Shown here: one piece after another, positions 8,567 through 16,844 of the stretch
Position numbering within the stretch: the first letter of the stretch is position 1
How the letters are laid out: each line of letters opens with the position of its first letter
Made by a program: the position numbers and the translations under genes
The notes under the pieces: model-generated
Databases searched by the model: none
What the model saw: only the letters and a program-made list of their open reading frames with translations
What the model was told of the DNA's origin: nothing
Source of the DNA: DALYLB01 sp046154695
Lineage (GTDB): Bacteria > Acidobacteriota > Blastocatellia > RBC074
Direction of reading: 5' to 3'
Assembly (NCBI GenBank): GCA_046154695.1
Contig: JBJXFI010000059.1
Span: 1-46,190 of the forward strand
Length of the DNA: 46,190 nucleotides

Positions 8567-11500
8567 GTGAAGAGAATGCGCCCTGCCGTTTCGTGCTGCA
8601 CGCTGCTGTTCTGTCTGTTCCTTGATGCCGCCGCGCCCGGCGGCATCACCGCTTCGGCCCGGATCGCGCAAGAGACAGGCGCGTTATCCAAAGACGCTCT
8701 TATCGATCGACAGATCACGGGCGGTGAAATTCATGCCTATCGGCTGTCCATGGCGGCCGATCATTATTTCCGCGCGCGCGTGGAGCAAAGGAACATGGAT
8801 GTGTTCGTCAGAGTCATCGGTCCTGACGGAAGACCATTGCTCGAAGCGAGGGATTTGCTGAACACGGCGGGGACCGAGCGGATCGTCTTCCTCTCTGAAG
8901 CCACGGGCGATCATCGCCTGGAAGTGCACGCGCTGGGCGACAGGACGTTCCACGGCGGCTACGTTCTCAGGATTGAAGAATGGCGGCCGGCCCTGCCCGC
9001 CGATAAGGATCACGCTGCGGCGGCGAGAAATTTCAAGGAAGCGCAGCGGCTCCATGCGCAAGGCACGGCGGAATCGCGCCCCGCGGCCAGGGCCAGATAT
9101 GAAGAGGTGCTGCCGCTGTTTCGCGCCGCCAACGATAAACCGGGGGAAGCGGACACGCTGCAATACCTCGGTCAGATTCATTTCTCCATGGGAGAGCCGC
9201 GCAAAGCCCTCGAGTACATGAACGAGGCGCTCGGCGCATATCGCGCGGCGGGCGACCGGCACGGCGAGGCGCTGATTTATCGGGCGTCGGGGCTGATCAA
9301 TCATTCGCTGGGCGAATGGGAGCAGGCGGTCGAGCTATACGCGAGGGCGCTGCCGCTCTCTCGCGAGCTTGAGAACAAGTGGGAGGAAGCCGGCACGCTC
9401 AACAATCTCGGCGGCGTCTATATGTATGTGGACGAACCGCAGCTCGCGATGGACTATTATTCGCAGTCCCTGGCGCTGCACCGCGCCCTTGGCAATCAGC
9501 GCGGGGAAGCGGTGACGCTCAACAACCTGGGGGAAATTCATCGATTGCTGGCTGATTTCGATGAGGCGAGGAAGAACCTGGAACGATCGCTGGAACTGAG
9601 AAGGGCGATAAAGGATGCGCGGGGAGAGGCCATCACGCTGCACAACCTCGGACTCGTTTATGATGCCCTGGGCGATTCCGCGAAGGCGCTCGCGCTTTTC
9701 AATCAGGCGCTGCCGCTGCGGCGGACGGTTGGAGATCTTCTGGGCGAGGCCGCCACGCTCGGTGCGATCGGCCATCATCACTTCACGCGGGGCGATTTCC
9801 CAAAGGCGATGGAATACCTGAGCCAGGCGCTTCCGATCCAGCAAAAGATCGGCCACCGGCAGAGCGAATCGTCTTCCCGGGTCAACCTGGGAGCCGTTCA
9901 TGCCTCGCTCGGCGACGCGGCGCGGGCAATGGAGCAATATGGCGAGGCGCTGCGGCTGAGCCGCGCGACCGGTTACAAGGTTGTAGAGGCCGCGGCCCTC
10001 TATCAGATCGCCCGGCTGGAGCGGGACCGCGGCAATCTGCCGGAAGCAAAGGCCGGAATCGAAGCCGCCATCGCCATCGTCGAGACGCTGCGCTCCAGAC
10101 TTGCCAATCGGGAGTTGAGAACGACCTATTTTGCGTCCCGGCAAAATTACTACGAGTTTCACGCCGATCTGCTGATGCGGATGAACAAGAACGAGCCCGG
10201 CGCGGGCCACGCCGCCGCCGCGTTCGAGGCGAAGGAACGGGCGCTCGCGCGGAGCCTGCTCGACACGCTGGCGGAGGCCCGCGCCGATATTCGACGATGG
10301 GCGGATTCGGCCTTGCTCGATCGCGAACGGAAGCTGCAGCAGCGGATCAACGCCCGGGAGCAACTCCGCGTTCAATTGCTTGCCGGCAGGCCCAAACCGG
10401 AGGGAGTTGCGGCGGTCGAGAAGGAATTGAGCGCCTTGTTGGGCGATTTCCGGGAGGTTCGCGCGCGGATTCGACAATCCAGCCCCCGCTATGCGGCCCT
10501 GATGCAGCCGCAGCCGCTCGGCGTTTCCGAGATCCGTCGGCAAATGCTGGATGAAGAGACGATTCTGCTCGAATACGCGCTGGGCGAGGCGCGCAGTCAT
10601 GTGTGGGTGGTGACGAAAAGCCGTCTCACCGGCATTGAGCTGCCGAAGCGCGAAGAGATCGAGTCGGCGGCGCGGCGCGTGTACGATCTGCTGACCGCCC
10701 GCAACCGGCGTGTGGATGGCGAAACGCCCCAGGGACGACGATTGCGCATTGCGCGGGCTGATGCGGATTATGCGAGCGCCGCCGCCGCCTTAAGCCGCAT
10801 GGTGCTCGGTCCGGCGGCATCGGAGCTGCGTCAGCCGGGGAAGAGACGGCTTCTGATCGTCAGCGACGGGGCGCTGCAATACATCCCATTCAGCGCGCTG
10901 CCGATGCCCTCGAGTGGCGAGGGCGCGCGATCCTTCACCCCGCTCATCGCCGAACACGAGATCGTGAGCCTGCCCTCGGCCTCGACGCTCGCGGCGCTGC
11001 GGCGGGAGGCCGGAAAACGGGGCACCTCCGAACCGCTTCTCGCCGTGCTGGCCGATCCCGTGTTTGAGGCGGACGATCCGCGAGTTGCCGGCCAAACGAA
11101 GGGGCAATCCTTTCCGTCGAATAGGGACGCTCCTGCCGCCGTGGTGGAGCGATCGGCGCGCGCCGCCGGCGTCAACCGGTTTCTGCGGCTGCGCTTCACG
11201 CGAGCGGAGGCCGACGCCATCACGAGCCTCGTTCCCGAAGGCAGAAAGCTTTCGGCTCTCGATTTCAGCGCCAGCCGCGCAACGCTCGAACGAACCGACC
11301 TGAGCCGGTATCGCTTCGTTCATTTCGCCACGCATGGATTGCTCAACAGCCAGCATCCCGAACTCTCCGGCATCGTGCTCTCGCTGGTGGACGATCGGGG
11401 CCAATCACAGGACGGCTTTCTGCGATTGCACGAAATCTACAATCTGAAGCTCAACGCCGACCTGGTCGTGCTGAGCGGATGCCAGACCGCGCTCGGCAAG

Positions 11501-11758
11501 GAGATCAAGGGCGAGGGCCTCGTCGGATTGACGCGCGGATTTATGTATGCCGGCGCGAAAGGCGTGATGGCCAGCCTGTGGAGCGTCGAGGACAAGGCGA
11601 CCGCGGAACTGATGAAGTCCTTCTACAATGGGGCGCTGAAGGCGGACTTGCCGGCGCCGGCGGCCCTTCGCGCCGCACAGCGCGCGATGTTGAAGGACAG
11701 GCGATGGGCGCACCCCTACTACTGGGCCGCGTTTACGTTTCAGGGGGATTGGAAGTGA
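8567..11758 (+). CDS. Exported TPR-CHAT caspase-like protease
   Basis: I choose GTG 8567 as the start because AGAGGAGGA lies just upstream and a signal peptide follows; product 1063 residues. Residues about 40-140 form a beta-sandwich of the PPC type (HAYRLSMAADHYFRARVEQ, MDVFVRVIGPDG). Residues about 150-530 are tandem TPR repeats of the Kinesin-light-chain/TPR_12 kind (GEAxTLxNLGxxxxxLGD, repeated about nine times at 120-base intervals). The C-terminal CHAT domain spans about 740-1060. It has the caspase-type dyad His923 in HFATHG and Cys972 in LSGCQTA, followed by GEGLVGLTRGF and SLWSVEDKAT. CHAT proteins are cysteine proteases; the TPRs probably bind the target or a sensor. It is the last gene of the sigma-factor block and is likely under its control. 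Confidence 0.9.
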   Translation: MKRMRPAVSCCTLLFCLFLDAAAPGGITASARIAQETGALSKDALIDRQITGGEIHAYRLSMAADHYFRARVEQRNMDVFVRVIGPDGRPLLEARDLLNTAGTERIVFLSEATGDHRLEVHALGDRTFHGGYVLRIEEWRPALPADKDHAAAARNFKEAQRLHAQGTAESRPAARARYEEVLPLFRAANDKPGEADTLQYLGQIHFSMGEPRKALEYMNEALGAYRAAGDRHGEALIYRASGLINHSLGEWEQAVELYARALPLSRELENKWEEAGTLNNLGGVYMYVDEPQLAMDYYSQSLALHRALGNQRGEAVTLNNLGEIHRLLADFDEARKNLERSLELRRAIKDARGEAITLHNLGLVYDALGDSAKALALFNQALPLRRTVGDLLGEAATLGAIGHHHFTRGDFPKAMEYLSQALPIQQKIGHRQSESSSRVNLGAVHASLGDAARAMEQYGEALRLSRATGYKVVEAAALYQIARLERDRGNLPEAKAGIEAAIAIVETLRSRLANRELRTTYFASRQNYYEFHADLLMRMNKNEPGAGHAAAAFEAKERALARSLLDTLAEARADIRRWADSALLDRERKLQQRINAREQLRVQLLAGRPKPEGVAAVEKELSALLGDFREVRARIRQSSPRYAALMQPQPLGVSEIRRQMLDEETILLEYALGEARSHVWVVTKSRLTGIELPKREEIESAARRVYDLLTARNRRVDGETPQGRRLRIARADADYASAAAALSRMVLGPAASELRQPGKRRLLIVSDGALQYIPFSALPMPSSGEGARSFTPLIAEHEIVSLPSASTLAALRREAGKRGTSEPLLAVLADPVFEADDPRVAGQTKGQSFPSNRDAPAAVVERSARAAGVNRFLRLRFTRAEADAITSLVPEGRKLSALDFSASRATLERTDLSRYRFVHFATHGLLNSQHPELSGIVLSLVDDRGQSQDGFLRLHEIYNLKLNADLVVLSGCQTALGKEIKGEGLVGLTRGFMYAGAKGVMASLWSVEDKATAELMKSFYNGALKADLPAPAALRAAQRAMLKDRRWAHPYYWAAFTFQGDWK

Positions 11759-11776
11759 TCGCGGCAAAAGCATGGT

Positions 11777-11800
11777 GGCACAAGCTGTCCAGCTTGTGCC
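11777..11800. repeat. Palindromic repeat, copy 1 (GGCACAAGCTG family)
   Basis: Arms GGCACAAGCTG and CAGCTTGTGCC surround TC, a perfect 11-base stem. It lies 18 bases after the CHAT gene stop. On the minus strand it is followed by a short T-run (ATGCTTTTG), so it could also stop transcription coming from the VWA gene. Its left flank AAAAGCATGGT is shared with the copy at 14480. Confidence 0.7.
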
Positions 11801-11895
11801 AAGTGTGAGGGGGGGCGTGAAGAGTCCGGCGGGTCGCGCGCCGGAAGTGGCATCGTTCGAAGCCTGGTCTTTTTCCGAGAGTGCCTGGTGGATGC

Positions 11896-11919
11896 GGCAC
11901 AAGCTGGACAGCTTGTGCC
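11896..11919. repeat. Palindromic repeat, copy 2, likely terminator
   Basis: It has the same 11-base arms, inverted relative to copy 1 (loop GA). On the plus strand it is followed by ACTTTTTCT, the form of an intrinsic terminator for the CHAT gene. It ends 15 bases from the stop of the converging VWA gene. With copy 1 it makes a two-hairpin bidirectional terminator region. Confidence 0.68.
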
Positions 11920-11934
11920 ACTTTTTCTAAGGAA

Positions 11935-14262
11935 TCACTCGACCGAGAAGTTGATGCGGCGGTTGGCCGTCGTCTTCGTCGAACGATCGATCACCACGAG
12001 CTTCAATTCATACTCGCCGGCCGTGAAGCCTTCCAGCGAGATTCGCGCCGCATACGGGATGCGCTGCGGATCGGAGCTGGCCGAGATGTTCATTTTGGCG
12101 AGGGGAGAGGCATAGACCAGCCGGCTCCCGGCATAGACCTGCGACTGAATGACCAGATCGGGGAGGCCCTTCTCCGAGATGGCGTTGTAGGTGAAGATCA
12201 GGAAGTCCAGATTCGAATCGCCTTTAAAGCGCCGGGTGACGGAGGTGACGCGCATCTGATAGCCGTCGGAGGCGGAGGCCGGCGCGTTCTGCCCCGCGTC
12301 GCCGGACGAGAACAGAATGCTGCTCACCGTCAATTGCTTTTTGCCGAGATCCGGGATTTCCACCCACCTGGCTGAGCTTCCGAGCCGTCCCGTCCCCTCC
12401 TCGCGAACCACGATCCGCGCCTGATAGAAGCCGGGTTTGAGCGGCAGCAGCTTCCGGTATTGAAATCCCGTCTTGATCGCGATCTCGAACGAGGCCGGTT
12501 TGAGATTCAGGGCGATGCGTTCGCTGTAGGTGCTGGCGATCTTTCCCTTCTCATCGAAGACCATCACCGTCAGGTCGAGCAGGCTTTTGCGTAATCCCGC
12601 GGCTTCCAGATAGCTCAGTTGCGAGGCGTCGATTTGGGCATTGATGACCGCGCAGGAGCCGGCATCCGACACGTTGATGAAGTCGGCCGCGAGATCGATC
12701 GGGATGTCACGGAGGGGAAAAAGGGAGCCGAGTCCCTTGCGAATATCCTTCTCCCGGGCGGCCTGGGCTTCGATGGCGATCTTTTCCGGGGGCTTCTCTT
12801 TCTGTTTGGCCGCGGCCTTCTCGGCCGCCTTCTCCGCGGCCCGCTCGGCCGGTTCGTTGCGGGCGAGATAGCCCTTTCGCGTGCGGACCGTCAACTCCGC
12901 GCGATCGGCGATGCGGACCTCGATCTGGTGAAATCGGCCGTCGCGCCGCGAAACGGGCGGCTCATAGGCCAGCACGTAATAGGTCTCGTTTTCGTCGAGC
13001 GCGCGCCGGAGCCCGAGGCTCAGGTCGTTATTGTTATAGAAGGCCCTGCCGCCCGTGTCGACGGCGAGGGCATTCATCGCGTCGCGCCGGGCTTCGATGG
13101 CGTTCATCTCGATGCGCGCGCGGGCGCCGGCCAGGTTCGGATCGGGGAAGCCGGGGTCGGAGGCGTCTCCGCCGGGCACGGCCGCGACGAGTCCGCGGGC
13201 ATCGATCGAATAGATGATGACGCCGGATCGCGTCGCGGCGTCCGTGATGCGGCGGATGTCATAGGCCTGCTGAAAGGTGCGGCCGCCCATATAAAATCCG
13301 TCCGTCAGCAGGACCATGATCTTGCGCCCGGGCAGCCCGCTGAGGGAGCGCGTCACCGATTCGAGCGTCGAGAGCGTCGCACGCGAGTAGTTGACGTTCT
13401 GCCCGATGATCATTCGCGCCCTCGTCTGCACCTGCAGCGTCGCCCGCTCCCGCGCTGAAAGGCCGCCCGCCGGACCGGGCGCATTGCGCCCGCCGGAGGG
13501 GCCGCTTGCGCCGCCCCCCTGCGGGCTTCCCTGGGGCGGAGGCTCGAGCCGCAATATCTCCTGCACGGCAAGTTCGATGGCGTCCAGATCGCCCATGTCG
13601 ATCAACTCGGCCTGATAGTCGGTGATCCGCGGAAAATCGGAAACGTTCGTCACGGCCCGATTCTGAACCGTCAATCGATCGACGGCCCGCTCCAGCACAT
13701 CCCGCTCGCTGGTGAACTGCTGAAACATCCCGATGCTGCCGCTTGTCGTCACGAGCGCCACCTGATCACCCTGCGCCATCTGTTCATTGATGAACCGCTT
13801 CAGCGCGCGCCGCGCAAAGACCAGGTTCTCGGCCGCGAGATGAAAATCGTCCACCGCAAGCACGATATAGCGGCCGGTGACGATCTCTTTCGGCGGCGGC
13901 TCGCCCGCGCCCCCCGCGGGCTTCCGGGCCGCCGCCGTCAGCCAGCGGGCGGGCTTGACCGACGACCCTTCGGCGAAATGGGTGATCTCCTGCTTCTTTC
14001 CATCCTCGTATAGCTCGAAATCCTCGCGCCGCAGATCGCGAACCAGCTTTCCCTGCCTGTTGGCGACGACGACGTCGATCTGCACCAGCTCCGTCTCGAT
14101 CCGCAGAGCCGTTTGGTCGGCCTGCTTCCCCGGCCTCTCTTTCTGTTCCTGCGATCGAACCGGCCCCCGCGACTCCGACAGCGCCCCCCAACCACAGATG
14201 AACAGCGTCATCAGCAGGAATCGCCGGAGCATCGTCTGGTTGTGCGGTCGAATCGTGATCAA
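11935..14262 (-). CDS. Exported VWA-domain protein (VWFA-related Acidobacterial type)
   Basis: The likely start is TTG 14262, six bases after GAGAGGA. The next choice is ATG 14232, which lacks a ribosome site. Both give a signal peptide (MLRRFLLMTLFICGWGAL). The product is about 775 residues. After the signal comes the family hallmark VVVANRQGKLVRDLRREDFELYEDG (positions 13989-14063). The von Willebrand A domain starts at GRYIVLAVDDFH. Its metal site is degenerate (Asp-Asp-Phe-His in place of Asp-x-Ser-x-Ser). VLLTDGFYMGG and IYSIDARGL are later strands. A Gly/Pro-rich loop interrupts the domain near 13480-13540. The C-terminal half (about 450 onward) is beta-rich. Such proteins are exported and probably bind other proteins. 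It converges on the CHAT protease gene across a double hairpin. Confidence 0.85.
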   Translation of the reverse strand: MITIRPHNQTMLRRFLLMTLFICGWGALSESRGPVRSQEQKERPGKQADQTALRIETELVQIDVVVANRQGKLVRDLRREDFELYEDGKKQEITHFAEGSSVKPARWLTAAARKPAGGAGEPPPKEIVTGRYIVLAVDDFHLAAENLVFARRALKRFINEQMAQGDQVALVTTSGSIGMFQQFTSERDVLERAVDRLTVQNRAVTNVSDFPRITDYQAELIDMGDLDAIELAVQEILRLEPPPQGSPQGGGASGPSGGRNAPGPAGGLSARERATLQVQTRARMIIGQNVNYSRATLSTLESVTRSLSGLPGRKIMVLLTDGFYMGGRTFQQAYDIRRITDAATRSGVIIYSIDARGLVAAVPGGDASDPGFPDPNLAGARARIEMNAIEARRDAMNALAVDTGGRAFYNNNDLSLGLRRALDENETYYVLAYEPPVSRRDGRFHQIEVRIADRAELTVRTRKGYLARNEPAERAAEKAAEKAAAKQKEKPPEKIAIEAQAAREKDIRKGLGSLFPLRDIPIDLAADFINVSDAGSCAVINAQIDASQLSYLEAAGLRKSLLDLTVMVFDEKGKIASTYSERIALNLKPASFEIAIKTGFQYRKLLPLKPGFYQARIVVREEGTGRLGSSARWVEIPDLGKKQLTVSSILFSSGDAGQNAPASASDGYQMRVTSVTRRFKGDSNLDFLIFTYNAISEKGLPDLVIQSQVYAGSRLVYASPLAKMNISASSDPQRIPYAARISLEGFTAGEYELKLVVIDRSTKTTANRRINFSVE

Positions 14263-14399
14263 TTGCCTTCCTCTCTCCTGTCCTCCCAGGACTGCAAAGT
14301 TTAACATTTTTTACATTCAATGGGCGGGAGGCGATAATTTGAATCCGAGTGGGCGGCGTTCTTCAAGTCTCCCGGGGCTTTTTCGGAACTTTTTACAAG

Positions 14400-14503
14400 C
14401 GTGGATAGTTGGTAGTTGACGGTTGACAGCGAGTCGTTCATGTGGCGTTGCGATGCCCGGGAACAATGAAAAGCATGGTGGCACAAGCTGTCCGGCTTGT
14501 GCC
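14400..14503. repeat. Degenerate heptamer tract and palindromic repeat copy 3 upstream of htrA
   Basis: Around 14403-14430 there are short tandem units of the TAGTTGGTAGTTGACGGTTGAC kind, broken here as a degenerate 7-base periodic tract. At 14480-14503 is the third GGCACAAGCTG palindrome; one base of the right arm differs (CGGCTTGTGCC). The palindrome ends only seven bases before the AAGGAG ribosome site (14511-14516) of the htrA gene, so a folded hairpin would stand next to the site of initiation. Confidence 0.62.
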
Positions 14504-14526
14504 GCTTTCTAAGGAGTGAGCTTGAG

Positions 14527-15735
14527 ATGAAAGCGACATATCAGATAACCGCGAAGCAGTTGATTCTGCTGGCGCTGGCGACGGCGGTTTTTGCCGCGGG
14601 GGCGGTGGTGTTGTATGACAAGGCGGGCTCGATGCTGTCGGATCGCTTCGTGGGGGCGAAGGTGGAGAAGCCGTATGCCGAGGGGACGATCGCACCCGGG
14701 GTCACCGATCCATCGGTGACCACCGACGAGACGAACAACCGGCAGGTCTATGACGCGGCGAGTCCGGGCGTCGTCAATATCACCACGATCGTGCTCGTGC
14801 AGGATTTCTTCAGTGTGTATCCCGCCAAGGGAGGCACCGGGTCGGGCTCGGTTCTCGATAAGGAGGGCCGCATCCTGACGAACTATCACGTGATCCAGGA
14901 GGCGGAGAAGCTGGACGTCACGCTGTCGAACAAGAAGACCTATCAGGCGAACGTGCTTGGGGTGGATCCGGACAACGACCTGGCCGTCATCAAGATCGAG
15001 GCGCCCGCCGCCGAGTTGACGCCGATTTCGCTGGGGGATTCGAGTAAGCTCTTTGTCGGCCAGAAGGTGCTGGCGATCGGCAATCCCTTCGGGTTCGATC
15101 GAACGCTGACAACGGGCATCGTTTCCGGGCTGGAGCGTCCGCTGCGATCGGAGATCACCGGCCGCCTGATTCAGGGCGTCGTCCAGACCGACGCGGCCAT
15201 CAATCCCGGCAATTCGGGGGGGCCGCTTCTCAATTCCCAGGGCCAGATCATCGGCATCAATACGCTGATCTACAGCCCGTCCGGCGGCTCGGTCGGCATC
15301 GGCTTCGCGGTCCCCGTCAAGACGGCCAAACGCGTCATCGATGACATTCTGCAATACGGCCGCGTCCGCAAACCGTCGATCGGGATCGAAACCCTTCCCC
15401 TGAGCCGATTCGATCCGCGCCTGATCAAGGCGCTGGAGCTTCCGGTCAGTGAAGGGCTGATGATCGTTCGCGTCGTTCCCGGATCCGCCGCCCAACGGGC
15501 CGGTCTGCAGAATGCGCGGGAAGTCCAGGTCGGCCGGTACCTCGTTCCGCTCGGCGATGTCATCACCCGGGTGGATGGCCGGGCGATTGCCGGGCAGGAC
15601 GATCTCGATCAAATCCTCGGCAACAAGAATATCGGCGATCGCATTCAGGTCGAGATCGTTCGCGACGGACGCCGGATGACGATCCCGATTCAACTCGGCG
15701 AAAGCGCCGCCAGACCCAATAACCGGAGAAACTGA
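14527..15735 (+). CDS. HtrA/DegP-type serine protease with PDZ domain
   Basis: It degrades or refolds damaged proteins in the periplasm, probably membrane-tethered. The start is ATG 14527 with AAGGAG ten bases before it; 402 residues. An N-terminal hydrophobic segment (about 11-30) is an uncleaved anchor or signal. The trypsin-like domain covers about 70-290 with the triad His121 (ILTNYHVI), Asp151 (DPDNDLAVIKI) and Ser230 (NPGNSGGPL). One PDZ domain follows at about 295-395 (LMIVRVVPGSAAQRAGL, GDVITRVDGRAI). One PDZ and an anchor fit the DegS/HhoA-like layout better than DegP, which has two. It is monocistronic: a hairpin follows the stop. Confidence 0.93.
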   Translation: MKATYQITAKQLILLALATAVFAAGAVVLYDKAGSMLSDRFVGAKVEKPYAEGTIAPGVTDPSVTTDETNNRQVYDAASPGVVNITTIVLVQDFFSVYPAKGGTGSGSVLDKEGRILTNYHVIQEAEKLDVTLSNKKTYQANVLGVDPDNDLAVIKIEAPAAELTPISLGDSSKLFVGQKVLAIGNPFGFDRTLTTGIVSGLERPLRSEITGRLIQGVVQTDAAINPGNSGGPLLNSQGQIIGINTLIYSPSGGSVGIGFAVPVKTAKRVIDDILQYGRVRKPSIGIETLPLSRFDPRLIKALELPVSEGLMIVRVVPGSAAQRAGLQNAREVQVGRYLVPLGDVITRVDGRAIAGQDDLDQILGNKNIGDRIQVEIVRDGRRMTIPIQLGESAARPNNRRN

Positions 15736-15783
15736 GTCTTCGCCTCCCCGCGATCGGGGGATGCCGGAACAACCCGGAAAGAA

Positions 15784-15811
15784 CGGAAACAGACGGCGCC
15801 GTGTGTTTCCG
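15784..15811. terminator. Palindrome downstream of the htrA-like gene
   Basis: CGGAAACAGACGGC is followed directly by GCCGTGTGTTTCCG, pairing at 13 of 14 positions. It lies about 50 bases after the htrA-like stop and about 60 bases before the next promoter. A pyrimidine-rich run (CTCTCCCGTCTCCTCC) follows. It is a likely transcription end or another intergenic repeat. Confidence 0.5.
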
Positions 15812-15871
15812 GTCTCTCCCGTCTCCTCCGCTCGACCTCCTCCTCGCGGCGGCAGCTTTTTTAATGATTGA

Positions 15872-15901
15872 TTGACAAGAAAATCGGCTGTCACCTATAG
15901 T
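15872..15901 (+). promoter_or_regulatory. Sigma70-type promoter of the radical SAM operon
   Basis: TTGACA (15872-15877) is a perfect -35 box. TATAGT (15896-15901) is a near-perfect -10 box, 18 bases apart. The start codon of the radical SAM gene is about 35 bases beyond the expected transcription start. This is the cleanest promoter in the window. Confidence 0.75.
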
Positions 15902-15941
15902 CGATCTCCCCACTGGCCCCTTCACTGGAGATTGAAAGCCG

Positions 15942-16844
15942 ATGAATTCCTTGATCAATACGAGCCAGTCTCCGGACCATGCTCTACCCGGCATCACGTC
16001 CGCGATATCGCACCCTTCCACCACTTACCCCACCTATGCGCCGGCAGATTGCCCGTTTGAAACGGTGATTGTCGATGTGACGCATCGGTGCAACATGGGT
16101 TGTCGCAACTGTTACATTCCCAATCGCACGATCCCCGATCTGGATGCGGCGTGGCTGATGGGCATCTTCGCCCAGCTCCCACGCGGGACCTTCGTTCGGC
16201 TGGTCGGCGCCGAACCGACGATGCGCGATGATCTGCCGGACCTGATTCGGGGGATCCGCGCGGCCGGCCACCATCCGGTAATGCTGACCAACGGGCTCAA
16301 GCTGGCGGACCGCGGTTACGTTCGCGAATTGCGGCGCGCGGGACTGCAGATCGCGTATCTCTCGCTCAACGGCGTCTTCGATGACGACCTCTATGAGGCC
16401 GTCGATGCGATGCGCTGCGCCGAACGAAAGTCGCAGGCCTTCGCGAATTTGAAGGCCGAGCATCTTTTCACCTCGCTTGGGATGATCGTCGTGCGCGAGG
16501 TGAATGAACACGCCGTCGCCGATCTATGGCGCGCGGCCCTGCAGGCCCGGAACGTCCGCGAACTGCACCTGCGCTCGGTCGGCGCGATCGGCCGGTATCT
16601 CACGCGCGCGCCGCTGACGCTGGCCGAGCTGTTGACCGTCTTCAGTCGCGCCGCGGGCATTCCGGAAGAGTCGATCGATCCGCGAGAACGCACCGCGACC
16701 TCGCATGATTTTCTCTGTGGCCGCATGCGCGTGCAGTTGACCCAATGGCCCGATCTGGGAAGTTCGACGCGGGGGCGGCTCACGCCCGAAGGCCGAATCG
16801 CCCCTTTCTTTGAACATGTTCTCGACAACGAGGGAGGGTATTGA
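15942..16844 (+). CDS. Radical SAM enzyme, first gene of a three-gene operon
   Basis: The 300-residue protein has the [4Fe-4S]-binding CxxxCxxC as Cys50, Cys54 and Cys57 (THRCNMGCRNCYIPN). It also has a variant of the GGEP motif, VGAEPTMRDDL, at about residues 88-97, and a later AYLSLNG strand. It will bind S-adenosylmethionine and make a 5'-deoxyadenosyl radical; the substrate is unknown. The C-terminal part is short and shows no SPASM or Twitch cysteine set, only a lone Cys in FLCGRMRV. The N-terminal 38 residues are Ser/Thr/Pro-rich and may be flexible. GGAG precedes the ATG at 15942. The stop overlaps the start of the diiron gene (TGATG), so the two are probably translated together and act on one pathway. 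Confidence 0.9.
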   Translation: MNSLINTSQSPDHALPGITSAISHPSTTYPTYAPADCPFETVIVDVTHRCNMGCRNCYIPNRTIPDLDAAWLMGIFAQLPRGTFVRLVGAEPTMRDDLPDLIRGIRAAGHHPVMLTNGLKLADRGYVRELRRAGLQIAYLSLNGVFDDDLYEAVDAMRCAERKSQAFANLKAEHLFTSLGMIVVREVNEHAVADLWRAALQARNVRELHLRSVGAIGRYLTRAPLTLAELLTVFSRAAGIPEESIDPRERTATSHDFLCGRMRVQLTQWPDLGSSTRGRLTPEGRIAPFFEHVLDNEGGY

